Source of the DNA: Methylotenera mobilis 13
GTDB lineage: Bacteria > Pseudomonadota > Gammaproteobacteria > Burkholderiales > Methylophilaceae
Assembly: GCF_000384255.1 (NCBI RefSeq)
Contig: NZ_KB913035.1
Location: 2,034,808-2,098,807, forward strand
Direction of reading: 5' to 3'
Length of the DNA: 64,000 nt
The notes beneath the pieces were generated by a model. That model did no database searches. It was not told the DNA's origin and saw nothing but the letters and a program-made list of their open reading frames with translations. Both the position numbers and the translations under genes were made by a program. This document shows positions 18,095 to 27,668 of the stretch, in pieces. How positions within the stretch are numbered: the stretch's first letter is position 1; each line of letters opens with the position of its first letter.

Positions 18095-19456
18095 TTAGTC
18101 CAGTCTTACCGTTTCCAAGTACTCGGGCACTTCCACTTGCCAATGCAATTTTTCTTGAATATGGCGTCGCATCGAATCCGCTGCAACGGGCTCTCCATGT
18201 ACGATAAAAGTTTTTTTAGGTGGTGCTTCAAATCCGCTAAGCCAATCCAAGATTTCCGCATAATCAGCATGGGCAGACAAATTCGAAATCAACTCAACAC
18301 TTGCTCGAACTGGGATATATTCACCATGAATCTTAATGCTTTCTGCGCCGTCCAACATAGCAGCACCTCTGGTTCCCGCAGCTTGAAACCCAACAAATAA
18401 TATAGTGTTATTAGACTTGGGGGCAAATGCTTTCAGATGATGAACAACACGCCCTCCAGAAGCCATTCCACTTGCGGATAAAATAATCATCGGACCTTTA
18501 AGCTCATTAAGGGCTTTTGATTGCTCAATACTATTGACCATATGTGCCGTCCGAAATAGCGCACGGCATTGCTCGGCGTTTAAGCGATGTTCACCATGAT
18601 ATAGATTAAAAATCTCAGTGGCATCGACGGCCATTGGACTGTTTAAATAGACAGGAATATCTTCTGCAATCGCTCCGGAAGTTTTCAATAAGTGAATGTA
18701 ATAAAGTAACTCTTGTGCTCTACCTACCGCAAAAACAGGGATAACAACCACGCCCTTTCGCTTCACAGTCCGATTAATAATCGTTGCTAGCTTAGCTTTG
18801 GGATCATCATTCTGATGTAAACGATTGCCGTAAGTAGACTCAATTAACAAATAGTCTGCTTGCTTGATACGGACAGGAGGCTTCATCAAAATATCATTAG
18901 CGCGCCCAATATCACCTGAAAACAGGATAGAAGTCTTTTGGTGATGAATGCGTACGAACGCAGATCCCAAAATATGACCACTTGGTGAAAGCCTCAGCGT
19001 TAAACCACCACCCAAATCCACATCTTGCTCAAAGCTCACAGGCGTCAATAAAGCAAGTGCATTTTCGGCATCTTCTTTGGTATATAAAGGTAGTGCTGGA
19101 TGATGTTTAGAAAAGCCACGGCGATTTGCATACTCGGCCTCTTCTTCTTGCAAGTGTGCAGAGTCTGGCAACATGATTTTGCATAAATCGGCAGTGCCTT
19201 CACTGCAATAGACTTTGCCAGAGAACCCATTTTTAACCAGTAAAGGTAAATACCCACTATGATCGATATGCGCGTGTGTTAACACCACGGCATCAATTTT
19301 TGCTGGATTGATAGGTAACTTCGACCAGTTTTTTAATCGTAATTGCTTTAACCCCTGAAACAAACCACAGTCAACCAAGATATGCTTTGTGTCAGTCTTT
19401 AGTAAATACTTTGAACCAGTAACAGTGCCTGTTGCACCTAAAAATGTGAGCTCCAT
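18095..19456 (-). CDS. Beta-CASP metallo-beta-lactamase RNase (CPSF/RNase J-like)
   Basis: A 453-residue metallohydrolase. The zinc-binding motif HAHIDHSGYLP sits near residue 60, with the second motif at SGHILGS and the Asp motif at LFSGDIGR. The beta-CASP insertion (residues about 195-370) is followed by the RNA-specificity segment with GMASGGRVVHHL, FVGFQAAGTRG and the final SAHADYAEI and FIVHGEP. Family members process or degrade RNA. No signal peptide. Its convergence with a SUV3-like helicase hints at related RNA work, though convergent genes need not be co-regulated. Confidence 0.9.
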   Translation of the reverse strand: MELTFLGATGTVTGSKYLLKTDTKHILVDCGLFQGLKQLRLKNWSKLPINPAKIDAVVLTHAHIDHSGYLPLLVKNGFSGKVYCSEGTADLCKIMLPDSAHLQEEEAEYANRRGFSKHHPALPLYTKEDAENALALLTPVSFEQDVDLGGGLTLRLSPSGHILGSAFVRIHHQKTSILFSGDIGRANDILMKPPVRIKQADYLLIESTYGNRLHQNDDPKAKLATIINRTVKRKGVVVIPVFAVGRAQELLYYIHLLKTSGAIAEDIPVYLNSPMAVDATEIFNLYHGEHRLNAEQCRALFRTAHMVNSIEQSKALNELKGPMIILSASGMASGGRVVHHLKAFAPKSNNTILFVGFQAAGTRGAAMLDGAESIKIHGEYIPVRASVELISNLSAHADYAEILDWLSGFEAPPKKTFIVHGEPVAADSMRRHIQEKLHWQVEVPEYLETVRLD

Positions 19457-19542
19457 ACAACCTCTCCCCTATACTCAGTGCCGTCAATTAAATCAGTGCA
19501 ATTAATTCAACTAGCACTGCGAACGCTATCCAGTAAAAAAGA

Positions 19543-20988
19543 TTAATCCAATGCGACCTTTGTTTTAGCTAGCGCAGGATTTGTTGAAAAATATTTTTTA
19601 ATTCCAGTTAAAATGGATAGCACTAACTTATCTTGATAAGCACTGTCGTTAAGCCTGCGTTCCTCATCAGGATTACTAATAAATGCAGTCTCTACAAGAA
19701 TAGAAGGAATGTCCGGTGATTTCAATACAGCAAAACCTGCTTGCTCCACATGGTTCTTATGTAACTTATTAATCTCGCCAATATTACCTAATACTGCTTT
19801 ACCAAGCTTCAAGCTGTCGTTAATCGTTGCGGTTTGAGATAAATCTAATAAGGTTCTAGCAAGCAATGGGTCTTTTACGTTTAAGCTCACTCCACCTATT
19901 AAATCAGACTGATTTTCTTTATTTGCTAAATATCGTGCGCTGGCACTTGTTGCACCTTTTTCAGATAATGCAAATACTGATGAGCCCCTTGCCGCTGGGT
20001 TAGTAAAAGCATCAGCATGAATCGAAATAAACAAATCTGCTTGTAATTTACGCGCTTTGAGCACACGCATATGCAACGGAATAAAATAATCTCCATCACG
20101 GGTTAGTAAAGCACGCATATTTGGCTCTTCGTCTATTTTTGCCTTTAACTTCTTAGCAATCAACAAAGTAATCTCTTTTTCACGGCTACCTGTAGCACCT
20201 ATTGCACCAGGGTCTTCCCCACCATGTCCAGGGTCAATCGCAATAGTAATCTGGCGTAAGCCTTTAGATGATGGCTTATTGTCAGGGACCTCTTTGCTAA
20301 CTTCCGCTTGCAGAGTAGCAGAGGTTTGGCTGGTCTGTGATGTAGTTTCGACTGCATTAACACTATTAGTTGTTGTCGTATTAGCTGGCTTAGCACCCTC
20401 ATCAATTTTCACCGCAGCAACATTACTATCTACTGTTACAGACGGAACATCAGTGGATTGTGGCAACGTAACTACCTGTGTAGACTTGTTATTTGCAGTC
20501 ACATCAACCGTTTGAGGTGGATTATCACGTTCATCTAGCATCGCCATCAGCGGGTCTTTAGTTGGGTAAATATCCAACACTAATCGATGCTTGTAATCAC
20601 CTGCTGGCGGTAACGTAAATATCGCAGGTTTAGCCTCGCCTTTTAAATCCACTACCAAGCGCACCACTTTAGGCTTAAAGTTCGCTACACGTATTTTAGA
20701 AATATACGGATCACTCTCTGAAACCTTTTCACTTAACGCCTTAATCACCACATTTAAATCAACATCTTCCACATCAACAACTACGCGCTCAGGATCTTTT
20801 AAAGTCGTCATTTTATAGAGGATGGGTTTTTCTGCTTCTATCGTAATTCTTGTGTAAATATCTGCAGGCCAAATGCGAACAGCCGTGACAGTGTTCGCTT
20901 GAACTGGCGTAGAGAGCATCAAGCCCACCACAGAAAAAGTGAAACACATTAATATAGAAAAACAGTATTTAATCAAATAGTTACTCAT
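19543..20988 (-). CDS. amiC: N-acetylmuramoyl-L-alanine amidase AmiC (AMIN + Amidase_3)
   Basis: A 481-residue periplasmic enzyme that cleaves the stem peptide from MurNAc during septal splitting. A signal peptide ends near PVQA-NT (residue about 32). The AMIN domain (about 35-150, VRIWPADIYTRITIEAEKP) targets septal peptidoglycan. A Thr/Ser/Val-rich linker follows (about 165-245), then the zinc amidase with IDPGHGGEDPGA, SREKEITL, SIHADA and LVETAFISNPDEE. A regulatory helix with NENQ/NKENQSDLIGGV is present, as in EnvC/NlpD-activated amidases. It follows tsaE by 5 bp, a common proteobacterial pair. Confidence 0.93.
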   Translation of the reverse strand: MSNYLIKYCFSILMCFTFSVVGLMLSTPVQANTVTAVRIWPADIYTRITIEAEKPILYKMTTLKDPERVVVDVEDVDLNVVIKALSEKVSESDPYISKIRVANFKPKVVRLVVDLKGEAKPAIFTLPPAGDYKHRLVLDIYPTKDPLMAMLDERDNPPQTVDVTANNKSTQVVTLPQSTDVPSVTVDSNVAAVKIDEGAKPANTTTTNSVNAVETTSQTSQTSATLQAEVSKEVPDNKPSSKGLRQITIAIDPGHGGEDPGAIGATGSREKEITLLIAKKLKAKIDEEPNMRALLTRDGDYFIPLHMRVLKARKLQADLFISIHADAFTNPAARGSSVFALSEKGATSASARYLANKENQSDLIGGVSLNVKDPLLARTLLDLSQTATINDSLKLGKAVLGNIGEINKLHKNHVEQAGFAVLKSPDIPSILVETAFISNPDEERRLNDSAYQDKLVLSILTGIKKYFSTNPALAKTKVALD

Positions 20989-20993
20989 ATGGT

Positions 20994-21482
20994 TTAGCTA
21001 TACAATTCTTTAATATTCTTCACACACGCCTGAGCGTTTAAGGAATGTCCATCAATATGCACATCGCGCCCAGTGGGCTTAATCTTGAAGTAAATATCAA
21101 TATCTGGCATTGGCAATATATGCTCAGCTTTTTCTGGCCACTCAATGAGGCAAACACTTTCCTTATTGAAGTAGTCCCTAAAACCGGCAGATTCCCACTC
21201 TTCCTCATCATTAAAACGATACAAATCAAAATGGTACAAATTCAACAATCCGTTTTCTGTCGTCAGATTTTCATAGGGTTCTACCAATGTATATGTTGGA
21301 CTTTTAACCTTACCACTAAACCCCAAACCCTGTAACAACCCTCGCACTAAAGTTGTTTTACCAGCACCAAGATCTCCGTGTAAATAAATGGTGAGATTAG
21401 GTATGATAGCTTTGCCCAAAGTAGATCCAAAAGAGAGCGTTGCCGCTTCATCCGCCAAATCAAGTGTAAAATTATTATCCAT
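20994..21482 (-). CDS. tsaE: tRNA threonylcarbamoyladenosine biosynthesis ATPase TsaE
   Basis: A 162-residue P-loop ATPase that drives the TsaBDE complex making t6A37. Motifs are GDLGAGKTTLVRGLL, SPTYTLVEPY and NLYHFDLYRF, then a late CLIEWPEKAEHILP block. It starts the tsaE-amiC operon. Its ATG (21482-21480) overlaps by two bases the ATG of queG on the opposite strand, so each gene has its upstream control inside the coding sequence of the other. The N-terminus (FTLDLADEAATL) matches the usual family start, which supports this codon. Confidence 0.93.
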   Translation of the reverse strand: MDNNFTLDLADEAATLSFGSTLGKAIIPNLTIYLHGDLGAGKTTLVRGLLQGLGFSGKVKSPTYTLVEPYENLTTENGLLNLYHFDLYRFNDEEEWESAGFRDYFNKESVCLIEWPEKAEHILPMPDIDIYFKIKPTGRDVHIDGHSLNAQACVKNIKELYS

Positions 21483-22557
21483 GAGCCATTCTACTAAAAA
21501 CTTGAACGATCTGAGCCATGCAATTAAAAAATGGGGGCTTGAACTCGGCTTTAATCAAGTCGGCATTACCGACACCAACCTGCAAACTGCAGAGCAGGAA
21601 CATCAAGCTTGGATTGAAAAAGGTTTCCATGGTGATATGGATTATATGGCAAAACATGGAGTTAAACGTACTCGCCCAGCCGAATTAGTCCCGAATACTC
21701 AACGCATTATCTCTGCACGGCTAGATTACTTACCTCCAGAGGCAGAAAATAGCACATCTATCCTTCAAGATAGTCATAAAGCTTTTATTTCTCGTTATGC
21801 ATTGGGCCGTGATTACCATAAGGTCATGCGTAATAAGTTACAAAAGCTGTGTGAGAAAATTCAAAGTGAATTGCAATCCTTTCAGATAGATCAATTTGAA
21901 TATCGTGCTTTTACTGACAGCGCGCCTGTACTTGAAGTTGCACTAGCTGAAAAAGCGGGCCTAGGATGGCGCGGAAAACATACATTATTAATCGACAAAA
22001 ACAATGGCTCATGGTTTTTTATCGGTGAGATATATACCAACCTCCCTTTACCGATTGATGAGCCTGCCAGCAACCACTGTGGTAGCTGTAGTAAATGTAT
22101 AGAAGTATGTCCTACGCAAGCAATTACAGCGCCTTATGAAGTAGACGCAAGACGTTGCATTTCTTATCTCACTATTGAACTGAAAACTAGCATTCCAGAA
22201 GAGTATCGCCCTTTAATTGGCAACCGTGTGTACGGTTGCGATGACTGCCAGCTATATTGCCCATGGAATAAATTTGCAGAAATCACCCAAGAACCAGATT
22301 TCTCGGTAAAACATGGTTTAGCTGATGTGAACTTAATTGACTGCTTTAATTGGTCAGAGGACGAATTCAAATCAAAAATGGCGGGTAGTGCCATTTATAG
22401 AATAGGCTATTTGCAATGGTTAAGAAATATTGCAGTAGGTCTAGGCAATTCAGAAACAACGCCAGAAATCATCGACACACTCAAACAACACCTCCATCAT
22501 GAAAATGAAATGGTGCAGGAACATGTACGCTGGGCACTCGACCGCCATTTAGCGTGA
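21481..22557 (+). CDS. queG: Epoxyqueuosine reductase QueG
   Basis: A 358-residue cobalamin-dependent iron-sulfur enzyme that makes queuosine from epoxyqueuosine in tRNA. The first 4Fe-4S motif is CGSCSKCIEVCPTQAI, the second CDDCQLYCPWNKF. The N-terminal half (WGLELGFNQVGITD, GRDYHKVMRNKL, SAPVLEVALAEKAGLGWRGK) matches the family's cobalamin-binding part, and a HEAT-like helical tail ends the protein. The ATG at 21481 gives the usual N-terminus (SHAIKKWGLELGF). The frame extends upstream to a GTG at 21388, but that part is antisense to tsaE and unlike QueG. Confidence 0.93.
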   Translation: MSHSTKNLNDLSHAIKKWGLELGFNQVGITDTNLQTAEQEHQAWIEKGFHGDMDYMAKHGVKRTRPAELVPNTQRIISARLDYLPPEAENSTSILQDSHKAFISRYALGRDYHKVMRNKLQKLCEKIQSELQSFQIDQFEYRAFTDSAPVLEVALAEKAGLGWRGKHTLLIDKNNGSWFFIGEIYTNLPLPIDEPASNHCGSCSKCIEVCPTQAITAPYEVDARRCISYLTIELKTSIPEEYRPLIGNRVYGCDDCQLYCPWNKFAEITQEPDFSVKHGLADVNLIDCFNWSEDEFKSKMAGSAIYRIGYLQWLRNIAVGLGNSETTPEIIDTLKQHLHHENEMVQEHVRWALDRHLA

Positions 22558-22572
22558 GTGTTTTGAGCTAAA

Positions 22573-25077
22573 TCAGGCCTCACCTAAAAGCAAATATTGC
22601 TGAATAGCATCCAAACCAATCGGTTTTGAATACAAGTAACCCTGTGCATAACGACAATCATATGACTTGAGTAGCTCAGCCTGCTCGAGTGTCTCAACGC
22701 CCTCTGCAACCAGCTCTTTATTGAGAGTCGCGGTAAGCGCGATAATGGCTCTAACTAAAAGCGCATCATGAGGGTTATTGATAATTTCTTTCACAAAAGA
22801 ATAATCAATTTTCACTTGATGTATAGGAAACTTGCTTAAATAGGCTAACGCAGATTGGCCTGTTCCAAAGTCATCTAGCGAGATTTTGATACCAAGTTCA
22901 TGAAAGGCCTCTAGGGCTTTTAATACCTGCTGATTACTCTCTAACAAGAGGCATTCAGTAATTTCAAACTTTATCCATGCAGGGTTACAACCTTCCTCTT
23001 CTAATAAATGGCTAACCTGATGGGCAAAGTCTATCTCAAAAAACTGGCGTGCGGACAAGTTCACTGAAACTGATATAGGTTGCTTAAGCTGCAGATTAAT
23101 TAGGCGTGCAGATTTAAATGCTTCTCGCATAATCCATTTACCTAATTCGACAATCATGCCCGTTTCTTCCGCAATCTGAATAAAAACCATTGGCGAAACC
23201 ACACCCAGCTTGCGACTATTCCACCTACATAATGTTTCCAGCCCCATCACTCGCTGACTCGCAATATCTACGATAGGCTGGTATTGCAAATAAACCTCAT
23301 TACCTTCAATAGCCCTTCTTAATTCAGTTTCAATATTGAGGCGCTTTTGTATGGATTCAGTCAGATTTGGAGAGTAGGTATGGTAACGATTGCGCCCACT
23401 TTTCTTTGCGTGATACATGGCTGAGTCTGCATATTTTAGCAAATCATTCATGTCTTCACTGTCATCTGGATAATATGAAATCCCGATACTAGCCGAAATA
23501 AAATACTCGGTCCCTTCAATCAAATAAGGCTGCACGATTTGATTAAGCAAAGTGTTAGACATGTGCTCGACATGCGCGCGATTTGATAATGGATCAACTA
23601 AAATGATAAATTCGTCACCTCCTAGACGCGCACATGTATACTGACCTTCAAGACCATCAGTTACTCTTTTAGCGACTTCAATCAACAACTTATCACCTAT
23701 CGCGTGCCCCATTGTGTCATTGATAGATTTAAACTGATCTAAATCAAGCATCATCAGCGCAAATTTACTATTGTCAGTTTGCGCCTTACTAATAGCGGTT
23801 AATAATTTTTGCGAAAATAATGTGCGATTAGGTAACCCTGTTAACTGATCGTGAAACGCCATATTCTCGATTTTTCGTCTGTACTCAGCCACTTCAGTAA
23901 TATCTGTTGCTATTGTGAGTGCACCACATATCTGATGGTTTTCGTCAAACTCAGGCACAATACGTACCTGATGCACAGCAACTAAGGCTTCATGTACACT
24001 ATGAATTTCTAGCGTCTTCTGCAAATTAAATTGCATTACCTCCATTAACTCAGCCATAAAAGCTTCGCCCGTCATATTAACGATATAGGGGCTCCACAAC
24101 TCTAATGGTGTTTTGTTAAGCTCATAAGGGATCTCTACATCATATGTTTCATGGCAGCGTGAGTTGACAAAAATTCTTTTACCATCAAGGTCATAACGAA
24201 TAATGGTTGTCGGTAAGTTTTGTACTAAAGACTGATAAGCGTTTTGTTGTTTAGTGACCTCAGATTGCAGATACTGCTTTTCGGTAATATCGCGTGCAAA
24301 GCCCACGGTGCCAATGACTTCGCCGTCCAGCCTCACTGGTGACTTATAAGTTTCTGCCCAGTAGATTTCGCCAGACTCTTTTTTAATCTGTTCACTCACA
24401 CTTTTAGGCACACCGTTTTTTAAGATATCGAGATCATCATTCACATAACCTTGTGCCATCTCGGTGGGAAAAAAATCAAAATCCGTTTTACCCTCTAAAT
24501 CTTCATAATGCTCAGCACCAACCACCTCTACAAACTTCTGGTTTGTGGCTAAAAAACGTCCAGCTTTGTCTTTCATCCACACAATAAAGGGAAATGTATC
24601 CATCAATGCACGTAAGTACTGCTCACGTTGTTCTGTTTCTTGATTTTGCTGTTGTTTATTAAAATCGAGATCTCGACCAACTGCTATCACACCAATCACT
24701 TGGTTTTTATGATTTTTTATTGCAGAGAAATTAACAAGGTCATAAATCACGCGGGAAATGCGCTGATGCTCAAAGTTCAGCAAAATTGCACAGGGTTCAC
24801 CAGTCGCTAATGTTCGATTAATCGCATCATAATAGTGATCAAATGCGCGCTGACCTTTTAGGTCAACATAATCGGTGTCAGCTTCTTGTTTTAGATTTAA
24901 GGTGTTTAATAATGCTTGATTGGCATAGGCCAAGTGACCGGAGGGTCCATATATGGCAATATTATCAAAAGAGGTATCAAAAAGAGCTCGAAATAAAAAT
25001 AATAGCTTGGTCACGTCTTCAACATCGTCGTCAACACCAACTTGTTGATTAAGCCCGCTAGATTCCAGCTCTATCAT
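22573..25077 (-). CDS. Multi-PAS GGDEF-EAL protein with altered EAL and I-site
   Basis: An 834-residue soluble protein. Three PAS/PAC units (about 25-145, 155-280 and 285-405) precede GGDEF and EAL domains. GGDEF is intact (RLGGDEFIILV), but the RxxD inhibitory site is missing (EGQY at that spacing). The EAL signature reads ETLCRW rather than EALxRW; the metal-binding Glu is kept, as are LDDFGTG and EGVET. The PAS blocks have the form FPFIVWMKDKAGRFLATNQKF. A near-perfect GGAGGTGAT lies just upstream and favours ATG at 25077 over the TTG before it. It is monocistronic and converges on queG. Confidence 0.88.
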   Translation of the reverse strand: MIELESSGLNQQVGVDDDVEDVTKLLFLFRALFDTSFDNIAIYGPSGHLAYANQALLNTLNLKQEADTDYVDLKGQRAFDHYYDAINRTLATGEPCAILLNFEHQRISRVIYDLVNFSAIKNHKNQVIGVIAVGRDLDFNKQQQNQETEQREQYLRALMDTFPFIVWMKDKAGRFLATNQKFVEVVGAEHYEDLEGKTDFDFFPTEMAQGYVNDDLDILKNGVPKSVSEQIKKESGEIYWAETYKSPVRLDGEVIGTVGFARDITEKQYLQSEVTKQQNAYQSLVQNLPTTIIRYDLDGKRIFVNSRCHETYDVEIPYELNKTPLELWSPYIVNMTGEAFMAELMEVMQFNLQKTLEIHSVHEALVAVHQVRIVPEFDENHQICGALTIATDITEVAEYRRKIENMAFHDQLTGLPNRTLFSQKLLTAISKAQTDNSKFALMMLDLDQFKSINDTMGHAIGDKLLIEVAKRVTDGLEGQYTCARLGGDEFIILVDPLSNRAHVEHMSNTLLNQIVQPYLIEGTEYFISASIGISYYPDDSEDMNDLLKYADSAMYHAKKSGRNRYHTYSPNLTESIQKRLNIETELRRAIEGNEVYLQYQPIVDIASQRVMGLETLCRWNSRKLGVVSPMVFIQIAEETGMIVELGKWIMREAFKSARLINLQLKQPISVSVNLSARQFFEIDFAHQVSHLLEEEGCNPAWIKFEITECLLLESNQQVLKALEAFHELGIKISLDDFGTGQSALAYLSKFPIHQVKIDYSFVKEIINNPHDALLVRAIIALTATLNKELVAEGVETLEQAELLKSYDCRYAQGYLYSKPIGLDAIQQYLLLGEA

Positions 25078-25153
25078 CAAACATCACCTCCAATAGCAGA
25101 ACATCAACACACCAACACTAGATGACAGTAAAGTAGCCTATGCTGGAATCACC

Positions 25154-26104
25154 TCAATCATTTGAATGCGATGCTAACATTGCTGCGCCGACAATACCAG
25201 CCTGATCTCCCATATTAGAAATACGCAGGTTTAATTTACCGCGTAACGCTGGGATTAAATCTTGTACTAACTGCTGTTGAAAAGAAGGAGCTATCAAAGG
25301 CCATGCAGCACTCATACCTCCACCTAAGACTATATCGGTCACATCAATCACTTTAAGGATATGTGCTAATGCTTGCGCCAGCGACTTTCCTGCAAGCGCG
25401 TAGGCAGAAGTTGCTGCTGTATCACCCTGCTCTGCACGCCTAGCAATTTCAGCAGCAGTACAATGCTGTTGAGCCGATTCAAAATAACTAATGGCAACCC
25501 CACTGGCTGAAGCATATTGTTCCATACAGCCAAAATTACCACAACCGCATAATCTGCCACCGTCCTTCACGACAATATGCCCAACTTCCATCGCTACGCC
25601 ATGTGCCCCTTGGAATGGAAGCCCATTTAAAATCAAACCACCACCAACCCCTGTGCCTAAGCCAATGTAGATTAAATTATTAAGTCGAGATGGGTGCATC
25701 ACATACTCACCGTAAGCAGCAGCAAGCGCATCATTTTCAGTAATGACTGGCAAGCCAATCAATGCCGACAAATCTTTACTTAAATCAACATCTTGTAGGC
25801 CTGGCAAGTTGGGTGATTGTGAAATAACCTGTGTATGTGGATCAATGAATCCGGGAAAGCCAATACCAATAGCAGAGATTTCAGGATATTGCTTTCGTAC
25901 CTCATTAATTGCATTTGCAATAGTCGATAGAATTTTTTGCCATGCGAATCTAGGTTCACATTGGTGTTGTTTACATAAACTTGAAAAGTCTGCCTGAAAT
26001 CGCATTTCCTCAATTAAACGAGGTTTGGGTGATTCAATTGAAACTGCATCATCGACTACCCCTAGGCGCAGATTTGTACCACCAATATCAATCCCAATTA
26101 ACAT
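25154..26104 (-). CDS. ROK-family sugar kinase (probable glucokinase)
   Basis: A 316-residue kinase. The N-terminal ATP-binding motif is IGIDIGGTNLRLGVVDD. The ROK signature with structural zinc follows as GHIVVKDGGRLCGCGNFGCMEQYAS, where the three cysteines and the His of GHI coordinate Zn. The catalytic Asp lies in TENDALAAAYGE. The neighbours all handle glucose polymers, so phosphorylation of glucose released by MalQ or debranching is the likely role. Fructose or another hexose cannot be excluded. It starts 14 bp after malQ and ends the minus-strand run. Confidence 0.85.
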   Translation of the reverse strand: MLIGIDIGGTNLRLGVVDDAVSIESPKPRLIEEMRFQADFSSLCKQHQCEPRFAWQKILSTIANAINEVRKQYPEISAIGIGFPGFIDPHTQVISQSPNLPGLQDVDLSKDLSALIGLPVITENDALAAAYGEYVMHPSRLNNLIYIGLGTGVGGGLILNGLPFQGAHGVAMEVGHIVVKDGGRLCGCGNFGCMEQYASASGVAISYFESAQQHCTAAEIARRAEQGDTAATSAYALAGKSLAQALAHILKVIDVTDIVLGGGMSAAWPLIAPSFQQQLVQDLIPALRGKLNLRISNMGDQAGIVGAAMLASHSND

Positions 26105-26118
26105 AAATATCGTTTTTA

Positions 26119-27621
26119 CTAACGCCCAGTGCGTGAAATGACCGTACGAATTGATTCTTTTTGTGCTGACGTTAACTGTTGCCAGCCAAAGCGCCAGTGC
26201 CAGTTCCCCGTAACAGTCCCTGGCGTGTTCATACGATGCTGACCATTCAATTGCAAAATATCCTGCATCGGAATAATCGCTAGCCGGGCCTTGCTCTCCA
26301 ATGCCATATCAATCAAATCACTAGGCATATTCGGCACATAACCTTCAGCATGTGTTGCGGTCAAATAGGCATGCAGATTTCCTCGCTGATAATCATCCAG
26401 ATTGTTATACCAACTTAACGTCGTATCGTTATCATGTGTACCTGTATACACCACACTATTCTCTGAAATATTCTCAGGCAAATAAGGGTTATCACTTGCA
26501 CCACTAAAAGCAAACTGCAAAATCTTCATACCAGGTAAATGGTATTTCTTTCTCAGCGCTTCAACTTCTACTGTGATGATGCCCAGATCTTCAGCAACTA
26601 AATTAATCTCTGGCAATGCTTGCTTAATCGCTGCAAGTAAACCATCCCCTGGCGCCAGCACCCACTCACCATTAATCGCAGTTTCTTCTGTTGCAGGGAT
26701 TTCCCATGCGGCCTCTAACCCCCTAAAGTGGTCGATACGAACAATATCGAACAGTTCGCTTTGTGTCGCCATGCGAGATATCCACCAGCCAAAACCATCA
26801 CGTTGCATCGCATCCCAGTTGTAATGCGGGTTTCCCCAGCGCTGGCCAGTCTCAGAAAAATAATCTGGTGGCACACCCGCCACTACGCTAACTGTTTTGT
26901 CAGCATTAAGTTTGAATAAATCAGAATGCGCCCATACGTCGGCACTGTCATAGGCAACAAAAATTGGAATATCACCAAATAACGCGATATTTTTTTCGGT
27001 AGCATACTTCTTAAGGGCAAGCCATTGGCTAAAAAATATAAACTGTGTAAATTTAACAACAGCAATCTCATGTGCTAACTGCTCTTGCGCTTGTTTGAGT
27101 GTTTTTTTATCACGGTTCTTGTAAAGTTCAGGCCAGTGGCTCCATCCAGCCTCATTGAAGTGGTGCCGTAAAGATAGAAACAATGAAAAATCATCTAACC
27201 AACTCGCTTGTTTTTTACAAAAACGGGCGAACGCTAGATGCAGTTTTTTATCTTCAGGCAGACTGTCAGATTGCTTACTAAAGTTAAGATATGCCTTGTC
27301 GAGCAAATCTAGTTTACTGGTAATTAAACCAGTACAGTCTTCCTTTGTGAGTAGCCCTTGAGCCTGTAGTGACTCTAAACTAATAAAGTCTGGGTTACCT
27401 GCGTGTGCAGATAAGCATTGGTAAGGAGAGTTATCCGCATGTGGCATATTGATTGGCAGTGTCTGCCAAACACTAGCGCCTATTTCACGCAAAAAATCAA
27501 TGAACCGATAAGACTCAACACCTAAATCACCCGTATAAAAAGCACTTGGTAAAGAGCTTATATGAAGTAAAACACCTGCCTGGCGCTGATTTAAAAGTGA
27601 TGCTTGAGTCTGTAACGTCAT
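26119..27621 (-). CDS. malQ: 4-alpha-glucanotransferase MalQ
   Basis: A 500-residue GH77 amylomaltase of the short, Thermus-like type. It moves maltodextrin segments between glucans and releases glucose. The N-terminus GVLLHISSLPSAFYTGDLG and SPYQCLSAHAGNP are typical. The catalytic nucleophile Asp lies in VRIDHFRGLEAAWEIP, the acid/base Glu in LVAEDLGIIT, and the transition-state Asp in THDNDTTLSWY. It lies between the GH57 and ROK genes and should recycle linear oligosaccharides from glycogen. Confidence 0.93.
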   Translation of the reverse strand: MTLQTQASLLNQRQAGVLLHISSLPSAFYTGDLGVESYRFIDFLREIGASVWQTLPINMPHADNSPYQCLSAHAGNPDFISLESLQAQGLLTKEDCTGLITSKLDLLDKAYLNFSKQSDSLPEDKKLHLAFARFCKKQASWLDDFSLFLSLRHHFNEAGWSHWPELYKNRDKKTLKQAQEQLAHEIAVVKFTQFIFFSQWLALKKYATEKNIALFGDIPIFVAYDSADVWAHSDLFKLNADKTVSVVAGVPPDYFSETGQRWGNPHYNWDAMQRDGFGWWISRMATQSELFDIVRIDHFRGLEAAWEIPATEETAINGEWVLAPGDGLLAAIKQALPEINLVAEDLGIITVEVEALRKKYHLPGMKILQFAFSGASDNPYLPENISENSVVYTGTHDNDTTLSWYNNLDDYQRGNLHAYLTATHAEGYVPNMPSDLIDMALESKARLAIIPMQDILQLNGQHRMNTPGTVTGNWHWRFGWQQLTSAQKESIRTVISRTGR

Positions 27622-27668
27622 AAATACCTACTTAATCATTAAGGGCATTGAAACTTAGACAGTACTAA

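Noticed and set aside
21388-21480. An upstream extension of queG to GTG
   Set aside because: The added residues are antisense to tsaE and do not resemble QueG, whose usual N-terminus fits the ATG at 21481.
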